DNA of 64,000 nucleotides from Pollenia angustigena. Lineage: Eukaryota; Arthropoda; Insecta; Diptera; Polleniidae. Location of the stretch: contig OV884059.1 of NCBI GenBank assembly GCA_930367215.1, positions 97,452,993 to 97,516,992 on the forward strand, written 5' to 3'. The notes under the pieces are model-generated. The model was not told the DNA's origin and did no database searches. It saw only the letters and a list, made by a program, of their open reading frames with translations. Of this stretch, positions 43,913 through 55,380 are shown piece after piece. Both the position numbers and the translations under genes were made by a program. Position 1 is the stretch's first letter. Each line of letters starts with the position of its first letter.

Positions 43913-44620
43913 GAAAAAGAAGAGAACAAATTTTACAGTGTAAAATACATACCTGGGTTAACCGATAACAATAATATCGTCAATTAAAACAAAAAACATC
44001 TGTTTTGCATACAAACCCAATTTGACATTAAGTACAATTTTTTCTAGAGTTGAGGCGCCAATTAATAAACAAAAACGAAGTAACATTGTATACGAATTAC
44101 AATGTGAAGGAAATGACAAACAGCAATGCGAGCTAATTATATAGGAACAACAAAACGTACACTGGAGACAAGAATGGGAGAACACAAGATGGACATAATG
44201 CGGAGAAAAGAGACAACAGCACTAGCACAACACATCCTACATACTGGTCACACAATTAGGTTCGATGAAAAAGAAGAGAACCAATTTTACAGTGTAAAAT
44301 ACATACCTGGGTTAATCGATAACAATAATATCGTCAATTAAAACAAAAAACATCTGTTTTGCATACAAACCCAATTTGACATTAAGTACAATTTTTTCTA
44401 GAGTTGAGGCGCCAATTAATAAACAAAAACGAAGTAACATTGTATACGAATTACAATGTGAAGGAAATGACAAACAGCAATGCGAGCTAATTATATAGGA
44501 ACAACAAAACGTACACTGGAGACAAGAATGGGAGAACACAAGATGGACATAATGCGGAGAAAAGAGACAACAGCACTAGCACAACACATCCTACATACTG
44601 GTCACACAATTAGGTTCGAT
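43913..44620 (+). repeat. 354-bp tandem duplication
   Basis: 43913-44266 and 44267-44620 are head-to-tail copies; I noticed only two differences. Each holds the linker and the first part of the GIY-YIG domain. The junction shares GAAAAAGAAGAGAA, consistent with microhomology or slippage. The high identity indicates it happened after the element decayed. Confidence 0.9.
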
Positions 44621-44832
44621 GATGTAAAAATTCTAGATAAAGAAAATAAAGAAAGAAAGTGGTACACAATTGAAAGCCTAAGAATCCAACAACAAATTAA
44701 GAGAACAATGAATTTAAAGGAAGACACGAACAACATAAATGCGAGTTATATTGTTGCCATTACTTGAGCTGTGATATTTAAAGTAATATGTATTTAAATG
44801 TTAAAATTTTTTTTAAATTTGTATGATCCTGA

Positions 44833-45412
44833 GGCACGGCAGTGGGCTGAACACGGCTAATTACTGGTAAAAATACAGGCTTGTATTTAGTCGGCTACCG
44901 AATGGAATTCGGGGGCACCGGCATTCGGCTAAATACGACGAACTTCTGGTTAAATACTGGTTTGTATTCAGTCGGCTACCGATGTATTTAAATATTAAAA
45001 TTTTTTTTAAAATTTGTATGATCCTGGGGCATCGGCAGTCGGCTGAACACGGCTAATTACTGGTAAAAATACAGGCTTGTATTTAGTCGGCTACCGAATG
45101 GAATTCGGGGGCACCGGCAGTCGGCTAAATACGACGAACTACTGGTTAAATACTGGTTTGTATTCAGTCGGCTACCGAATGGAATTCGGAGGCACCGGCA
45201 GTCGGCTGAACAGGGCTAACTTCTGGTTAAATACTGGTTTGCATTCAGTCGGCAACCGAATGAAATTCGGAGGCACCGGCAGTCGGCTCAACACGACTAA
45301 TTACTGGTAAAAATACGGGCTTGTATTAAGTCGGCTACCGAATGGAATTCGGAGGCACCGGCAGTCGGCTAAATACGACGAACTTCTGGTTAAATACTGG
45401 TTTGTATTGTAA
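44833..45412 (+). repeat. ~81-bp satellite-like tandem repeats, block 1
   Basis: GTCGGCTACCGAATGGAATT recurs at about 45086, 45167, 45248 (variant) and 45330, a period of 81-82 bp. GGCACCGGCAGTCGGCT and ACTGGTTAAATACTGG words lie between. A larger duplication with a period near 190 bp includes a piece of the Penelope 3' UTR (44787 and 44977), so array and UTR were amplified together. The 81-bp period keeps a frame open through 45077-45310, which I take as coincidental. Confidence 0.8.
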
Positions 45413-45556
45413 CGCAGTTTACTTTCCCAGCTGAGGTATGACTCAGTCTGTCCAGGGTCAATTCGAAAATCTGCTTCCTTAGAAATGAAACACGGGATGT
45501 TTTCGTGTATGTTCCCTTACAATAATTTTAACAAAGCTTTATTTACGAAATCTTAA

Positions 45557-45829
45557 TCCCTAAATTTGTAAAACGCAACGCAATGACAAAAATAACATTG
45601 AAAGCAAAAACAATGTCAAAAATTTGTCAAAATTTTGTTGTTGCTTTCTACAGAAATACATATTGCGTTTTAAAATTATCAACGCCACAATATATGCAGC
45701 GTTTAAAATTTAAAAATTCAATATACATTTCTATAGAAAACAACAACAAAATTATGAATTATTTTCGATTTTGTTTTTGCTTTCAATATAATTTTTGGCG
45801 TTGCGTTTGCGTTTTACATATTTAGGGCC
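45557..45829. mobile_element. TTAA-flanked MITE, 273 bp
   Basis: Ends TCCCTAAATTTGTAAAACGC and (reverse complement) GGCCCTAAATATGTAAAACG, flanked by TTAA at 45553-45556 and 45830-45833. TTAA targets are used by piggyBac and Kolobok elements; the ends do not let me choose. It is inserted in the satellite-bearing UTR. Confidence 0.75.
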
Positions 45830-45833
45830 TTAA

Positions 45834-46369
45834 TCTACTCTAAATACTTAGAACTACGACGGTCTTCGACTGATTCGGCGTGGCTGTAGACGGGAACGGG
45901 TGCTGAGGCAGCGTGATTCGGTGCACGTACGGCTGATGACGTTAGGAAACGGCTAGATGTTGCTGCCAGTAGGCACGTACGGTGGCGCCCCGTGGGGCAT
46001 CGTTTAGTTACTGAGTATTCGATCTGGCAGAGAAGATAATAAACGGGTTTCGGTTATAGGTTGTTAGTATCTACATCTACGATCGAAACTATGCCGTGTA
46101 CGCAGCATTCGGTGCGCCCGTAGTTGGCTGTACACACGACTAACTACTTCGACTAGTTGGGCCGAGCGCTTCGAACACAGGAGGATCTCGCAACCTCGGG
46201 TGCTCGGCTAACTGCGGCCTCGCATAGGTCGGTGGCTGACGGTTGTCTGGCCATGGTGTGACTAACTACGGTCTTAAATACTAGAAATGACTTAAAAATA
46301 CTTCGGACACCAAAAGATTTCGGAGGCCTTGGCGTTCGGCTAGCTACGGTATAAAATACAAGAAACAAC
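45834..46369. other. GC-richer spacer between satellite blocks
   Basis: Less AT-rich than its surroundings, with scattered TTCGGCTAACTACGG-like words related to the satellite, so probably diverged array sequence. No gene recognised. Confidence 0.4.
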
Positions 46370-46372
46370 TTA

Positions 46373-46507
46373 CTGCCTATTTCACGATGTCACTCGAACG
46401 TTAACGTTCGCACAAATAACATGTAAACCAAAAACAAATTTTTGTATTTTGTTTTCTATGTTATTTGTGCGAACGTAAACGTTCGAGTGACATCGTGAAA
46501 TAGGCAG
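46373..46507. mobile_element. TTA-flanked MITE with ~50-bp ends
   Basis: The arms pair over about 50 bp with one mismatch, starting CTGCCTATTTCACGATGTCA, around a 35-bp spacer. TTA lies on both sides (46370-46372 and 46508-46510), the TWA duplication used by PIF/Harbinger elements. The arm contains the palindrome GAACGTTAACGTTC. Confidence 0.85.
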
Positions 46508-46510
46508 TTA

Positions 46511-47155
46511 AAAATACTTCGGACACAAAGAGATTTAGGAGGTCTTGACGTTCGGCTAAATACGGTTCTGGTTAATCGGGTTCGGTTAAATACGGTTTGG
46601 TTAATCAGGTTCGGTTAAATACGGGTTAAATAATCAGGTTCGGTTAAATACGGTTTGGTTAACTACTGCGTAGGGTACTTCAGGCAATATACTAAATACG
46701 GTTCTGGTTAATCAGGTTCGGTTAAATACGGTTTGTCGTCAGTCGGCTAACGAATGGAATTCGGAGGCACCGGCAGTCGGCTGAACACGACTAACTACGG
46801 ATTGAGTGGTGGTTCGTATTCACTACTGGTAAGAATACGTGGACTACTGGTTTGTATTCAGTCGGCTACCGAATGAAATTCGGAGGCACCGGCAGTCGGC
46901 TGAACACGACTAATTACTGGTAAAAATACGGGCTTGTATTTAGTCGGCTACCGAATGGAATTCGGAGGCACCGGCAGTCGGCAGAACACGACTAATTACT
47001 GGTTTGCATTCAGTCGGCCACCGAATTAAATTCGGAGGCACCGGCAGTCGGCTGAACACGACTAATTACTGGTAAAAATACGGGCTTGTATTTAGTCGGC
47101 GACCGAATGGAATTCGGAGGCACCGGCAGTCGGCTTAATAGACTAACTACGGTTA
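46511..47155 (+). repeat. Satellite-like tandem repeats, block 2
   Basis: A stretch of short GGTTCGGTTAAATACGG repeats (about 46560-46735) leads into more ~81-bp units with GTCGGCTACCGAATG, GGAGGCACCGGCAGTCGG and ACACGACTAATTACTGG. It continues block 1, from which it is separated by diverged spacer and MITEs. Confidence 0.75.
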
Positions 47156-47380
47156 CTACTAACTACCGAGAGTAAATACTGGGGTTGAGGGCAATATCTA
47201 CTCTCCCTGTTTCGAGCAACTTTGGTCTGCTTTTTCAAAAATAAAATTAACTACATGAGACTTATAACGTGAAAAAAGTTGTGTAAGCAGATAGTAAGGG
47301 TATTCATATTGGTAAGTAAAATAGTAAGGGTATTCACGGTGTTAGGTTACTTATACTTTATACTGTTAGGATTAAATGTA

Positions 47381-48049
47381 AGGGCACTGCTACACGTTCA
47401 ATAAATATCGTGTTATTTGGATCGCGATCCATTTTAAAATATTGATGGATCACGAGCGTAAGCTACATGTTCAATATTTATCGCGTCAGTATTTATGTTA
47501 TTTTTGTGCTGTGCGGGTCGTTTATCAATGTCGCGAGAAGACCAACAGAAAGCCAGTTTAGCTATTTTGCTTGCTTTTTTTAAAAACCTTAAATAATTTT
47601 TGCAGTGCAGTCGCTCTTTTTATTTTGTCGGAATAAGCTTTAGCCGACGAGTTCACGATTCCGGCAATGCCTCCAAATTAAAAATGAAATCTTTTAAAAA
47701 TAATTTTTTCACTGGTTAATTGCGATTACACCGGCAGAACCCACTCGATTTCACTGTCTTCTGCCATTACCCTTTATTTCAATAAACTTTACACAAATTT
47801 TGTCAATTGTTTTACTTTTTATTTGTTTAATTTTTTCACTGCGTATTTTATTTCTTTTATTTTGACACTTTTTACTGACGTATCATGACTATTTAATATC
47901 ATGAAAATGCTACACGTTCAATATTTATCACGCGATACACGATCCGCAATCTGGATTTCATATTTTAGGCCAATCTGCGATGCTACACGTTCAATAAATA
48001 TCGTGATACTAGAAATATCACGATATTTATTGAACGTGTAGCAGTGTCC
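47381..48049. mobile_element. hAT-like MITE, 669 bp
   Basis: AGGGCACTGCTACACGTTCA at the left pairs with GGACACTGCTACACGTTCAA read from the right. Flanked by TAAATGTA at 47373-47380 and 48050-48057, an 8-bp duplication as in hAT elements. The subterminal motif CTACACGTTCAATAWATATC occurs about four times. No ORF. Confidence 0.8.
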
Positions 48050-48332
48050 TAAATGTAGGGTAAGTTTGTAATGGCACGTTACAACATCTAAAACTTTTTA
48101 ATGTGATTAAATTTCATATTGTAAGTCTTTATTGTTTATATATATATTTAGTCCTTTAAAATTCCCAGTTGGAACATAGGGCCATGTCGGACTGGAGGCT
48201 AAAAGTTGGCAGCCCCAACACCAGCCTAGGATGCTGTTGGCCAATCACCTACTCATCTGAAATCCAATGATTACTGAAACCTTTATTTTTTATGTGTTAC
48301 ATTATTGTTTTTATAATTTTTAAATAGACAAT

Positions 48333-48371
48333 CCCTTGAAAAAGTCGACAAACAATCGACGAAACGTCGGG
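48333..48371 (+). ncRNA. Hammerhead-ribozyme-like motif, second copy
   Basis: Same as 17024-17062: variant first box CTTGAAAAA, stem GTCGA/TCGAC, then GAAACGTC. The conserved deviation from the consensus in both copies suggests a subfamily feature. Confidence 0.5.
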
Positions 48372-48492
48372 AACAAAATATTGTAATTAAAAATTGAATT
48401 TTATTTACATTGAAGAAATTTAGGCCTTATTAGCTTGACAAAAATAACATTCATAAATTCATCACTCTGGCCAAAGAAACAACTACAACAAG

Positions 48493-49989
48493 CAAAAACT
48501 TTTTTTTTCTACTCTTTATATGGGGCCTATAACAAATTATAAACCTATCTTCCCGAAATGTTTGAGTGTTATTTAAAGTAAAATGACATACCTATTCTTA
48601 TTACTTTATGTATTTAAATATTTATCGTGAGTGGGCCTTAGATGGGGCCTATAGCAAATTATGGACCGATTTTCAGGAAATTGTGCAGTGTAATATTTAG
48701 TAGCAGTCGGTGCATTCTTGCTTGCTTTTTTAGCAAAATTATCAACTTTTTTGGGTGGTTGTTTTACATTTGGATTCATAATTCTTTTCCTTTAGAGCCA
48801 TTTATGCTGGAATCTAATTCCATGCCGCTAGTAAAACTGGAAGCAATTTGGCCTTTATATTGTTCTTTAAATTTGAACAGACGGACATCGACTTTGAATT
48901 TATCAAGGACCCAGAATATAAATACTATTTGGGGTAATAAGTATATATATAAAAACTTTCATAGGGAATGACAAACCCAGTATAACCTTTTCTTCAGTAG
49001 TGGTGAAGGGCATCAAAGAAGCGGCAATTATCTACAAATTTTGCCTTTTATAATCTTAATTTCGTAAACTGCAGGGTAGTATTGACTACTTCTTGGCCAA
49101 TTCATTTATGACCAATACACACACACATAGTAAAGATGTTTGATTTTTTCGTTTTGTTTATTTATTTGCTCTTTTTCTATTGCTATTTTTTAAAAGATTT
49201 TTAAACTTTCAAGTAACTATCGAGTAGAGAAAGCCAGTAATGAGAAGACTTAAATAGTTTTAAGTGTACTTCACTCATTTTGCGTAGTTATTTATGACAA
49301 GGCATGATAAAAAAAATGATCATAGGTCATGAGTCACAAAATGAGATATGAGCAATATTTTATATTTGTATACATATGGGTATTTCCATGTCATCGTACG
49401 TGACAAAAAAAGGAGTAACTGGAAAAGATTGTTTATCAAATCATTATGTTTTATTTAGAGGGTATAAATTAACACATTCGGAACCTTGTTGTCCAAAATA
49501 TCGAGCAAATGAAAGTCATTTGATGAAAAACGATCGTTTTCAAAATTATCTTTTTTAGCAGGTGTGAGAAATTTCAACCGATTTTAAAATCGATTTCTGA
49601 AGTAGTCTTAGTATGTTGTTCAATATACAGTTCAATTAATATTTATAATAAAGAATTCAAAGGTCTTTCCTCATGGAATATATACATATGGGCAAATCCC
49701 AGAAACAGTCCACCAACCAAAAATTTTTCAAATAAGTTTTTTTTTTTTAATGGAATATGTGTAAGACTAGATGTATAATTTCATTTTTATATTAAAAAAT
49801 ATGTATTTAGACGATCATTTATACAATAATTTTTACCAAACGCTACCCCACCCCTGATCATTTAATGTTATACATGAATTTAACATTATTTTAGGTGCTT
49901 AATATAGAACCTACAGCAGACTCGTCAAATTTTCCGTAAGGAATTATTAAAAGGTACGTACTCTGTGGAATTTGAAAATTATATATATA
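48493..49989. other. AT-rich region, no gene recognised
   Basis: No coding region. Two ATATGGG ends similar to the start of the element at 57649 (ATAT then GGGTATTTCC at 49376, ATAT then GGGCAAATCC at about 49687) lie here in the same orientation, without matching right ends. Confidence 0.45.
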
Positions 49990-51060
49990 TATGGTGTCGC
50001 GCCATATTATGTCTCAAAGAAGTGAGGTTACGTCGCGCCAAAAATAAAACCTCAGAAATTAAGAGCCATCTTTTTTTACTCGCCGGTTTTACCCGTTACT
50101 CGTCGAATTGTTGGTGTTTTATTTTGTTGCCCAGTAAAATTTGCGTCAATTTATTTGAATTTATAAATAAAAGGAAAAAATCGAACAACAATTTTGCCTG
50201 AATTTGTTTTATTTCATAAATAAAAGGAAAAGTGTTGGCAGCGCGTGAATTTTTTTTTTTTTTTTTTTTGATTAATTTTTGCTGGGAATTTTGATTTTGT
50301 TGCTCTTAAAACAAATCACATATTTTGTTGTTGTGTAGTTCGAGTAAACAACTAATAAAAGATGTCTATATTTGAAAAATGTATAAGGGCGGCAGATGAG
50401 CTAACAAATTTCGAGGTTATGTTGAAAAACAAAGACTTTTCAACATATACCAAAGACGGGTTAGATTTCGAAAAAAGAGAAGTAGACAAAAGATGGGAAA
50501 AGTTTGAGAAAATTTTTGAAGAGTGTTCCGGGGACACAATAGCGGATAAAAAAGAATTAGTAGCGGTTAAAACAAAATATCCTCAGGTGCGGAAAATATA
50601 CGTAAAATGTATAAATATTTTGGCAAAGGCTAGGCAGGTATTGGAAGAAGAGAGCCAAAAAAAAAATAAAACAGTGGTTCCCAACCTGTGTTCTATACCT
50701 GTCCCTCCTTGTGATACTGGCGTTTTTCATGGAAATTACGTTTCGTGACCCACCTTCAGGGACATGTTTACGGCAATCTACATAAATAATTCTAGACTTA
50801 GCCTGGTAGAAAAGTTGTTTTATTTATTTCAAAAAACGGATAATGAGGCCCGTGATATAAATAGAAATATTGCCCTTACAGCAGAAAATTTCGACATTGC
50901 GTGGGGAAATTTAAAAGCACAATATGAAAATAAAGTCAGCTTAAGACTTTATTTAATTTGCCTCCATGTCAACGGGAAACGGCTTCAGAGATAAAAAGGC
51001 TCCAAAGGGAGATTAATAATTGTTTTTCGGTGTCATAAAATGTTCTATCCAATAAAGACC
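49990..51060 (+). mobile_element. BEL/Pao LTR retrotransposon, 5' fragment
   Basis: A probable LTR remnant and leader (about 49990-50240), with two AATAAAAGGAAAA words, precede TGGCAGCGCG at about 50235, a plausible primer-binding site. A broken gag (50362-51040) follows and is cut off by the composite repeat at about 51073. No pol or second LTR in the window. Confidence 0.65.
50362..51040 (+). pseudogene. BEL/Pao gag, truncated and frame-broken
   Basis: The first part (50362-50680) encodes a charged, helix-rich N-terminus (DKRWEKFEKIFEECSGD). The second part, in another frame from 50764, carries MFTAIYINNSRLSLVEKLF and ALTAENFDIAWGNLKAQYEN, which I recognise as the DUF1759-type Gag domain of BEL/Pao elements. 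It continues out of frame through ASEIKRLQREINN. Family Gag proteins bind element RNA and form particles. Frameshifts near 50700-50760 and 50940-50960, and the 3' truncation, make it non-functional. Confidence 0.7.
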
Positions 51061-51408
51061 GTTTCGTTTATTATACCCTTCACCACAGGTGGTGAATAGG
51101 GTATATATAATTTTGTCATTCCGTTTGAAATTTTTATAATATTGATGTTATACCCTAAAAAGAACATATATTCTGGGTCCTTACGAGGAGCGAAGTTGAT
51201 TTAACGATGTCCGTCTGTCCGTTGAAATTGGTTTTCCAAAGACCCCATATATGATGGGGGCCAGGTTATTATACATTTATGGCACATATGGTCCGGAATT
51301 GATTGCTATTGAAATTCAGCAAGATCGGTCCACAAATGGATGAGATATGAGTAAAAAAACCACGACTGCCTCAAATTTTTTCCTTTAAAGGTCCAATTAG
51401 ACGTGACA

Positions 51409-51521
51409 TTACCACACCAACACTGTTTTACCAAACCGACATAAACATACTATACAAACCAATTAAATTTTGGTTTCTACGGTCATACAGTGGCTATGGT
51501 AATACAATGTTGGTAATGTGT
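51409..51521. mobile_element. Small MITE inside composite copy 2
   Basis: Orthologous in position to 32697-32812, with ends ACATTACCACACCAACACTG and the inverted AATACAATGTTGGTAATGT. Confidence 0.6.
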
Positions 51522-51604
51522 TTTTTTTTTGTTGTTGTTTTTTTATACCCTTCACTACAAGTGGTGGATTTTATTTGTAATGTGTTTAGTTTTCGCATAC
51601 ACAT

Positions 51605-52594
51605 TAGACTTTTCGCATCTTGTATGGGAATTTTTTTATTATTTTTTTAATTTAATTGTTTGCGCTGCTTAAAATATGAGGTTTGGTGTAAGAAATCATG
51701 ATCTAATTTTTCAGGTCAATCCGACGGTGCCTAGCCATGCCGAGTGGGGCCCAAAGTTCCCCATATTATTAAAAAAAAAAACATCTTTTCTATCAGATCT
51801 TTATAGTTATACTAGTTGAAAAGCCGAAAATCAAAAATATGGCTTCGTTACGATCTTCCAGAGAGAAAGTACTTTAAGTGTTCCAAATTTATTACGGAAT
51901 TTCGGGTTGTTTAGTTTTTCACTAAGCTTAAGCGTTTTTGAGTTACGCGAATATATGTTGTGCAACGTCCTTAATTTCCAAAATAAAGGTATATCTCGAA
52001 AACCAAAGCCAACATAAAAAGTTTTAACTTTCTTAAAGTAAATTTTATTGCGGAATTTCGGTTTTTTTTTAGTTTTTCAATAAGCTAACGCGTTTTTGAA
52101 TTACGCGAATATATGTTGTGCAACCCCCTTAATTTTCGAAATAACGGTATATCTCGAAAACCAAAGCTTACCTTAAGCAACGGCTAGCACCACTGGATTC
52201 AGCGACCCCGAATTAGGTTCAAAATCTTTCGTTCGTATCATACTAAAATATTAAACAGCAAATACTTTAATCTATCTATACAATATATAATTTCTTAGTA
52301 TGTCTGAAGCCATATGATGATATAGGAAGCTGAAATTCGGCACACTTGAAGTACTTTCTCTGCGGAAGATCGTAACGAAGCCATATTTTTGATTTTCGGT
52401 TTTTCAAGTAGTGTAACTATAAAGATCTAATAGAAAATATGTTTTTTTTATTATATGGGGAACTTTGGGCCCCACATGGCATGGCTAGGCACCGTCGGAT
52501 TGACCTGAAAAATTAGATCATGATTTCTTACACCCAACCTCATATTTTAAGCAGCGCAAACAATTAAATTTAAAAAAAAAATTCGACCAGTCTA
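51605..52594. mobile_element. Foldback element, 990 bp, 8-bp duplication
   Basis: Arms of roughly 270-290 bp pair end to end, beginning TAGACTTTTCG and (reverse complement) TAGACTGGTCG. Flanked by ATACACAT at 51597-51604 and 52595-52602. The empty site is seen at about 32897 in composite copy 1 with one ATACACAT. The centre holds a direct duplication with a period near 159 bp (GCGAATATATGTTGTGCAAC at about 51947 and 52105). No transposase. The 8-bp duplication suggests the hAT or P superfamily. Confidence 0.85.
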
Positions 52595-52615
52595 ATACAC
52601 ATACACATTAATGCA

Positions 52616-53799
52616 CACACAAAAAAATTCATAGGTAAAATTACCTAAAAATATGGTATAAAATTAACTAAGCAAAAAGGTAGCATGGCAGTATCTAAGT
52701 TTCTTAGGTAATATAACTATTAACTTAGGTAATTACCATGTTCGAAAATGTTTCCAAAATTGTTGTTAAAATTACTTAAAAACTTTGAAAAACTACCTAT
52801 GATAGCAAAGTAAATGTATGTTTTTATTTTTGGTAAATTATCTAAGTAAAATTTTGTACAAGAACTTAGATTTTAGATAAATTAAAATATGCTTTTTTAA
52901 TTTATTTTAAAATTAACCACATTTTTAATTTCATTATAACATTTTATTTACCAATTTATAATTTGAACAAAGTTATACAGTTATAAAGAATGTATGTATG
53001 TATAAAATAAAATTAAGCGACATAGATATTGTATAAATAAGTTTAAAAGGAAAGATTTTTTCTAAAAATAATTAAAACTTTACATACATATAACTATATA
53101 GTTAGCTCAAGAACGCGTAACGTATTCGAGAATAAATTGCTAACTGATATTAGGTAGTTAGTGCATCTACTGATTAGTTTGTGAATACGAGGGTTCTAAT
53201 GCAAACTTATGCAGCCTTATTTCATTGTTCGATGTACAACCTGTTACATTAATATAGTATTACCCACGAATAATATTGCATGGGCGACATAGGTCATTGC
53301 ACGAAGAAACCATCAGGTGCTAAAGATATTTTCACATTCAATGGAAAGCTATAAATACATACATATATAAATTAAGATTCCTACACATTAATTTATTTTA
53401 TCAAATACATAGAAAATTTGGATTTTTCTTTTATAAATATTTTTATAATTTATTTTATTTTACAAAATCTTACTATATTTTTACTCGCCCTCTAAGCGGG
53501 ATTCGTAGTTTGGTTTTTATTTATCTTTAAAATATTTTTTTTATTTTATAATTAAATTCAAATGTTTTTCCCCAAAAAAATTTTCTAATTGACAATAAAA
53601 TAAAATAAAGCTACTTATGTATATAAAAATTTCGAAGAAGATACCTTACTCAATTAGTACTATTAACAAAAATTTTAGGCAATACTTATTGTATGTATTA
53701 CCAATTATCTTAGGTAATTAAACTAAAATTTTTATTTTTAATATAAAAATAAATTACCTATGCGCCCCTTGGTAAAATTACCTAGATTATTTTTTTGTG
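52616..53799. mobile_element. Inverted-repeat element, 1.18 kb
   Basis: Ends CACACAAAAAAATTC and (reverse complement) CACAAAAAAATAATC, continuing into TAGGTAAAATTACC-like arms. It lies in TGCA (52612-52615 and 53800-53803) of the composite repeat, and copy 1 near 32913 has the uninterrupted site. The duplication is 2-4 bp because TGCA overlaps the ends. Many AGGTAATTACCT-like palindromes occur inside. No coding region. Confidence 0.7.
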
Positions 53800-53888
53800 T
53801 GCATGTATATGATATGCCGCTCAAATTAAGAAACAAACTCATAGACTCAATATATTTTAATTTAACGCTTCTTTAGTAAAAGCATTCG

Positions 53889-53943
53889 TAGCCGAGTTGT
53901 TAAGTTCTCTCCTGAGACTGATGATATCGCCAGTTCGAATCCC
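53889..53943 (+). ncRNA. tRNA-derived SINE-like segment, copy 2
   Basis: TAGCCGAGTTGT A box at 53889 and AGTTCGAATCC B box at 53932-53942. Nearly the same as 33001-33054 and part of the composite repeat. Confidence 0.6.
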
Positions 53944-54360
53944 AAAAAGATTTTTTTTTTCATTTTTTATACCCTTCACCACAGGTGGAAAAGGGTATAT
54001 ATAAGTTTGTCATTCCGTTTTGAATTGCTACAATATTGATCTTAGACCCTATAAAGTATATATATTCTGGGTCCTTATGAGGAGAGAAGTTGATTTAACG
54101 ATATCCGTCCGTCCGTCTTACGTTTGATATGTGTTTTCCGGAGACTCCAGACATGTTAGCGGCTAGGTTGTTTTACATTTATGTTACATATAGTCTACCA
54201 TTTCGTCCTATTGAAATTCAGGTAGATCGGTCCACGAGTGGCTGAGATATGACGAAAAAGCCTGCCTCTAATTTTTCCAAAAAAAAAAACCCTTGTAGTT
54301 GTTGTTTTATTTTTTTTATTTTAATGCGTTTAATTTTACGCATACAAGCCCATAAACAGA

Positions 54361-55380
54361 ATAAAGAAACAAACACGTAGGCTAGGCCTGCCATACGTCC
54401 TGGTTTTAGACGACTTGTCCTGGTGTCCTGGTCCACTATTAAATTGTCCTGGTTTTTTATACAGGTCAAGACAAACAAATTAGTTTTTTGCTGGTTTTAG
54501 TTGTTAACAAAGGTTAAGATTTCTGTTATACACTGCTTACATAAGGCAATTGTATAAGCAACTTTAATTAAATTCAACTGTTATTTGGTGTAAAGCTGGT
54601 AAAAGCTGGTATTGTTAGAAAGTAAGTTGAAAGTAAGTTGTTTTAGAAAGTAAGTTGCTTTTGGATTTTTAGTCCTGTCAAACATCAAACTCAGAAGTCT
54701 TCGTTTGAGTCCCATATAAAAGTATTCATATAGTTCATACTAATGGCGTTTTCTTTTCTAAAAAAGTGTTGCATAACTGTTACATGTGACTTGGCAACAT
54801 TTTTAAATGCTCTCCTAATTTTTAAGAAGCGTTGCACATTTTGCGTTTACAAATGAACACAAATTTCGGCATAAAACAATTCGCCTTGATCTAGTACTGT
54901 ACTCATGCCCCTTTAATTAAAATGAGCGTTGAACATGTAGTATTTTTTTTAATTTTAAAGGGAACATTCTCCGAAAAGAACGCTTTACACTTTTAAAATA
55001 ACACATGTTTTTCAGAAAAGAACATAAACAAATGTAAAAGGTAGAATGAATTCAGAATTTTACTCCGAAAAGAAAACGCCATAAGTATACATACATAAAA
55101 AATCTTATAAAATCATTTAATATTTTTCTAGGAGATCAAAGTCCGATTGATGTAGGAAATAAGTTTTTTGATAAATTTCTACATAACGTTGCTTTAATTT
55201 AGAAAATTCGTATCTAACATATAATTTTTTTTAGGTTTGTGACATAAAACTTGATAAAAAGAATATATAAAAAAGCTAAGGTGTAAATTAAAGTAACGAT
55301 AAGTTTTTTGCTTATTTAAAACTATTGCAACAAAATTCGTTAGACTGCAGTCAACATTTTGTCTGAAATAAATTCGATAT
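54361..55380. other. AT-rich region, no gene recognised
   Basis: Near 54386 the words GGCCTGCCATACGTCCTGG and repeated GTCCTGG resemble one end of a hAT-like element, but I could not find the partner end or a duplication. Otherwise nothing recognised. Confidence 0.4.

Larger units (their letters stand above)
42821..44767 (+). pseudogene. Penelope reverse transcriptase + GIY-YIG endonuclease, broken
   Basis: Penelope ORFs fuse an RT related to telomerase with a C-terminal GIY-YIG nuclease. Here the RT N-terminal part is seen at 42821-43050 (RIYGLPKIYKEGTPLRPQ) and the palm at 43236-43550 (FGMPMGNPLSPTISDIILD). The catalytic position expected to read YVDD reads YVVH, inside a perfect palindrome (43475-43509). 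The thumb/linker is at 43682-43987. The nuclease (YIGTTKRTLETRMGEHK, then ALAQHILHTGH and KERKWYTIESLRI) is complete only at 44480-44767, because a 354-bp segment is tandemly duplicated (43913-44620). Several frameshifts separate the pieces. It is not functional. Confidence 0.85.
42661..48492 (+). mobile_element. Penelope-like element carrying satellite in its 3' UTR
   Basis: The 5' block (42661-42790) and the 3' block (about 48333-48492) are copies of the same terminal sequence, including GGCCAAAGAAACAACTACAA, as expected of Penelope terminal repeats. Between them lie RT and GIY-YIG coding remnants (42821-44767) and the 3' UTR. Compared with the copy at 16676-17181, the UTR is continuous to GATCCTGA (44832) and resumes at CATCTAAAAC (about 48086). 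The 3.25 kb between them are tandem repeats plus inserted MITEs. The coding region has several frame breaks. Confidence 0.8.
51073..54360 (+). mobile_element. Composite mini-me / tRNA-like repeat, copy 2, split
   Basis: Equivalent to 32366-33570: mini-me head (51073-51222), MITE (51409-51521), second head (about 51544), then the sequence around CGCATACACATACACATT, which is split by two insertions (51605-52594 and 52616-53799). The tRNA-like segment follows at 53889-53943. A new mini-me head with GGGTCCTTATGAGGAG and a short GTCY tract begins at 53969 and continues to about 54360. Confidence 0.65.

Noticed and set aside
45077..45310. Repeat protein with 27-residue units
   Set aside because: The 81-bp satellite period happens to keep a frame open. 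It starts and ends within the array and has no conserved start or signal.
49376..49720. Element bounded by the two ATATGGG words
   Set aside because: Both words point the same way, so they cannot be the two inverted ends of one element.
54386..54480. Second hAT-like element beginning GGCCTGCCATACGTCC
   Set aside because: Only one end-like sequence is visible. I found no partner terminus or 8-bp duplication.
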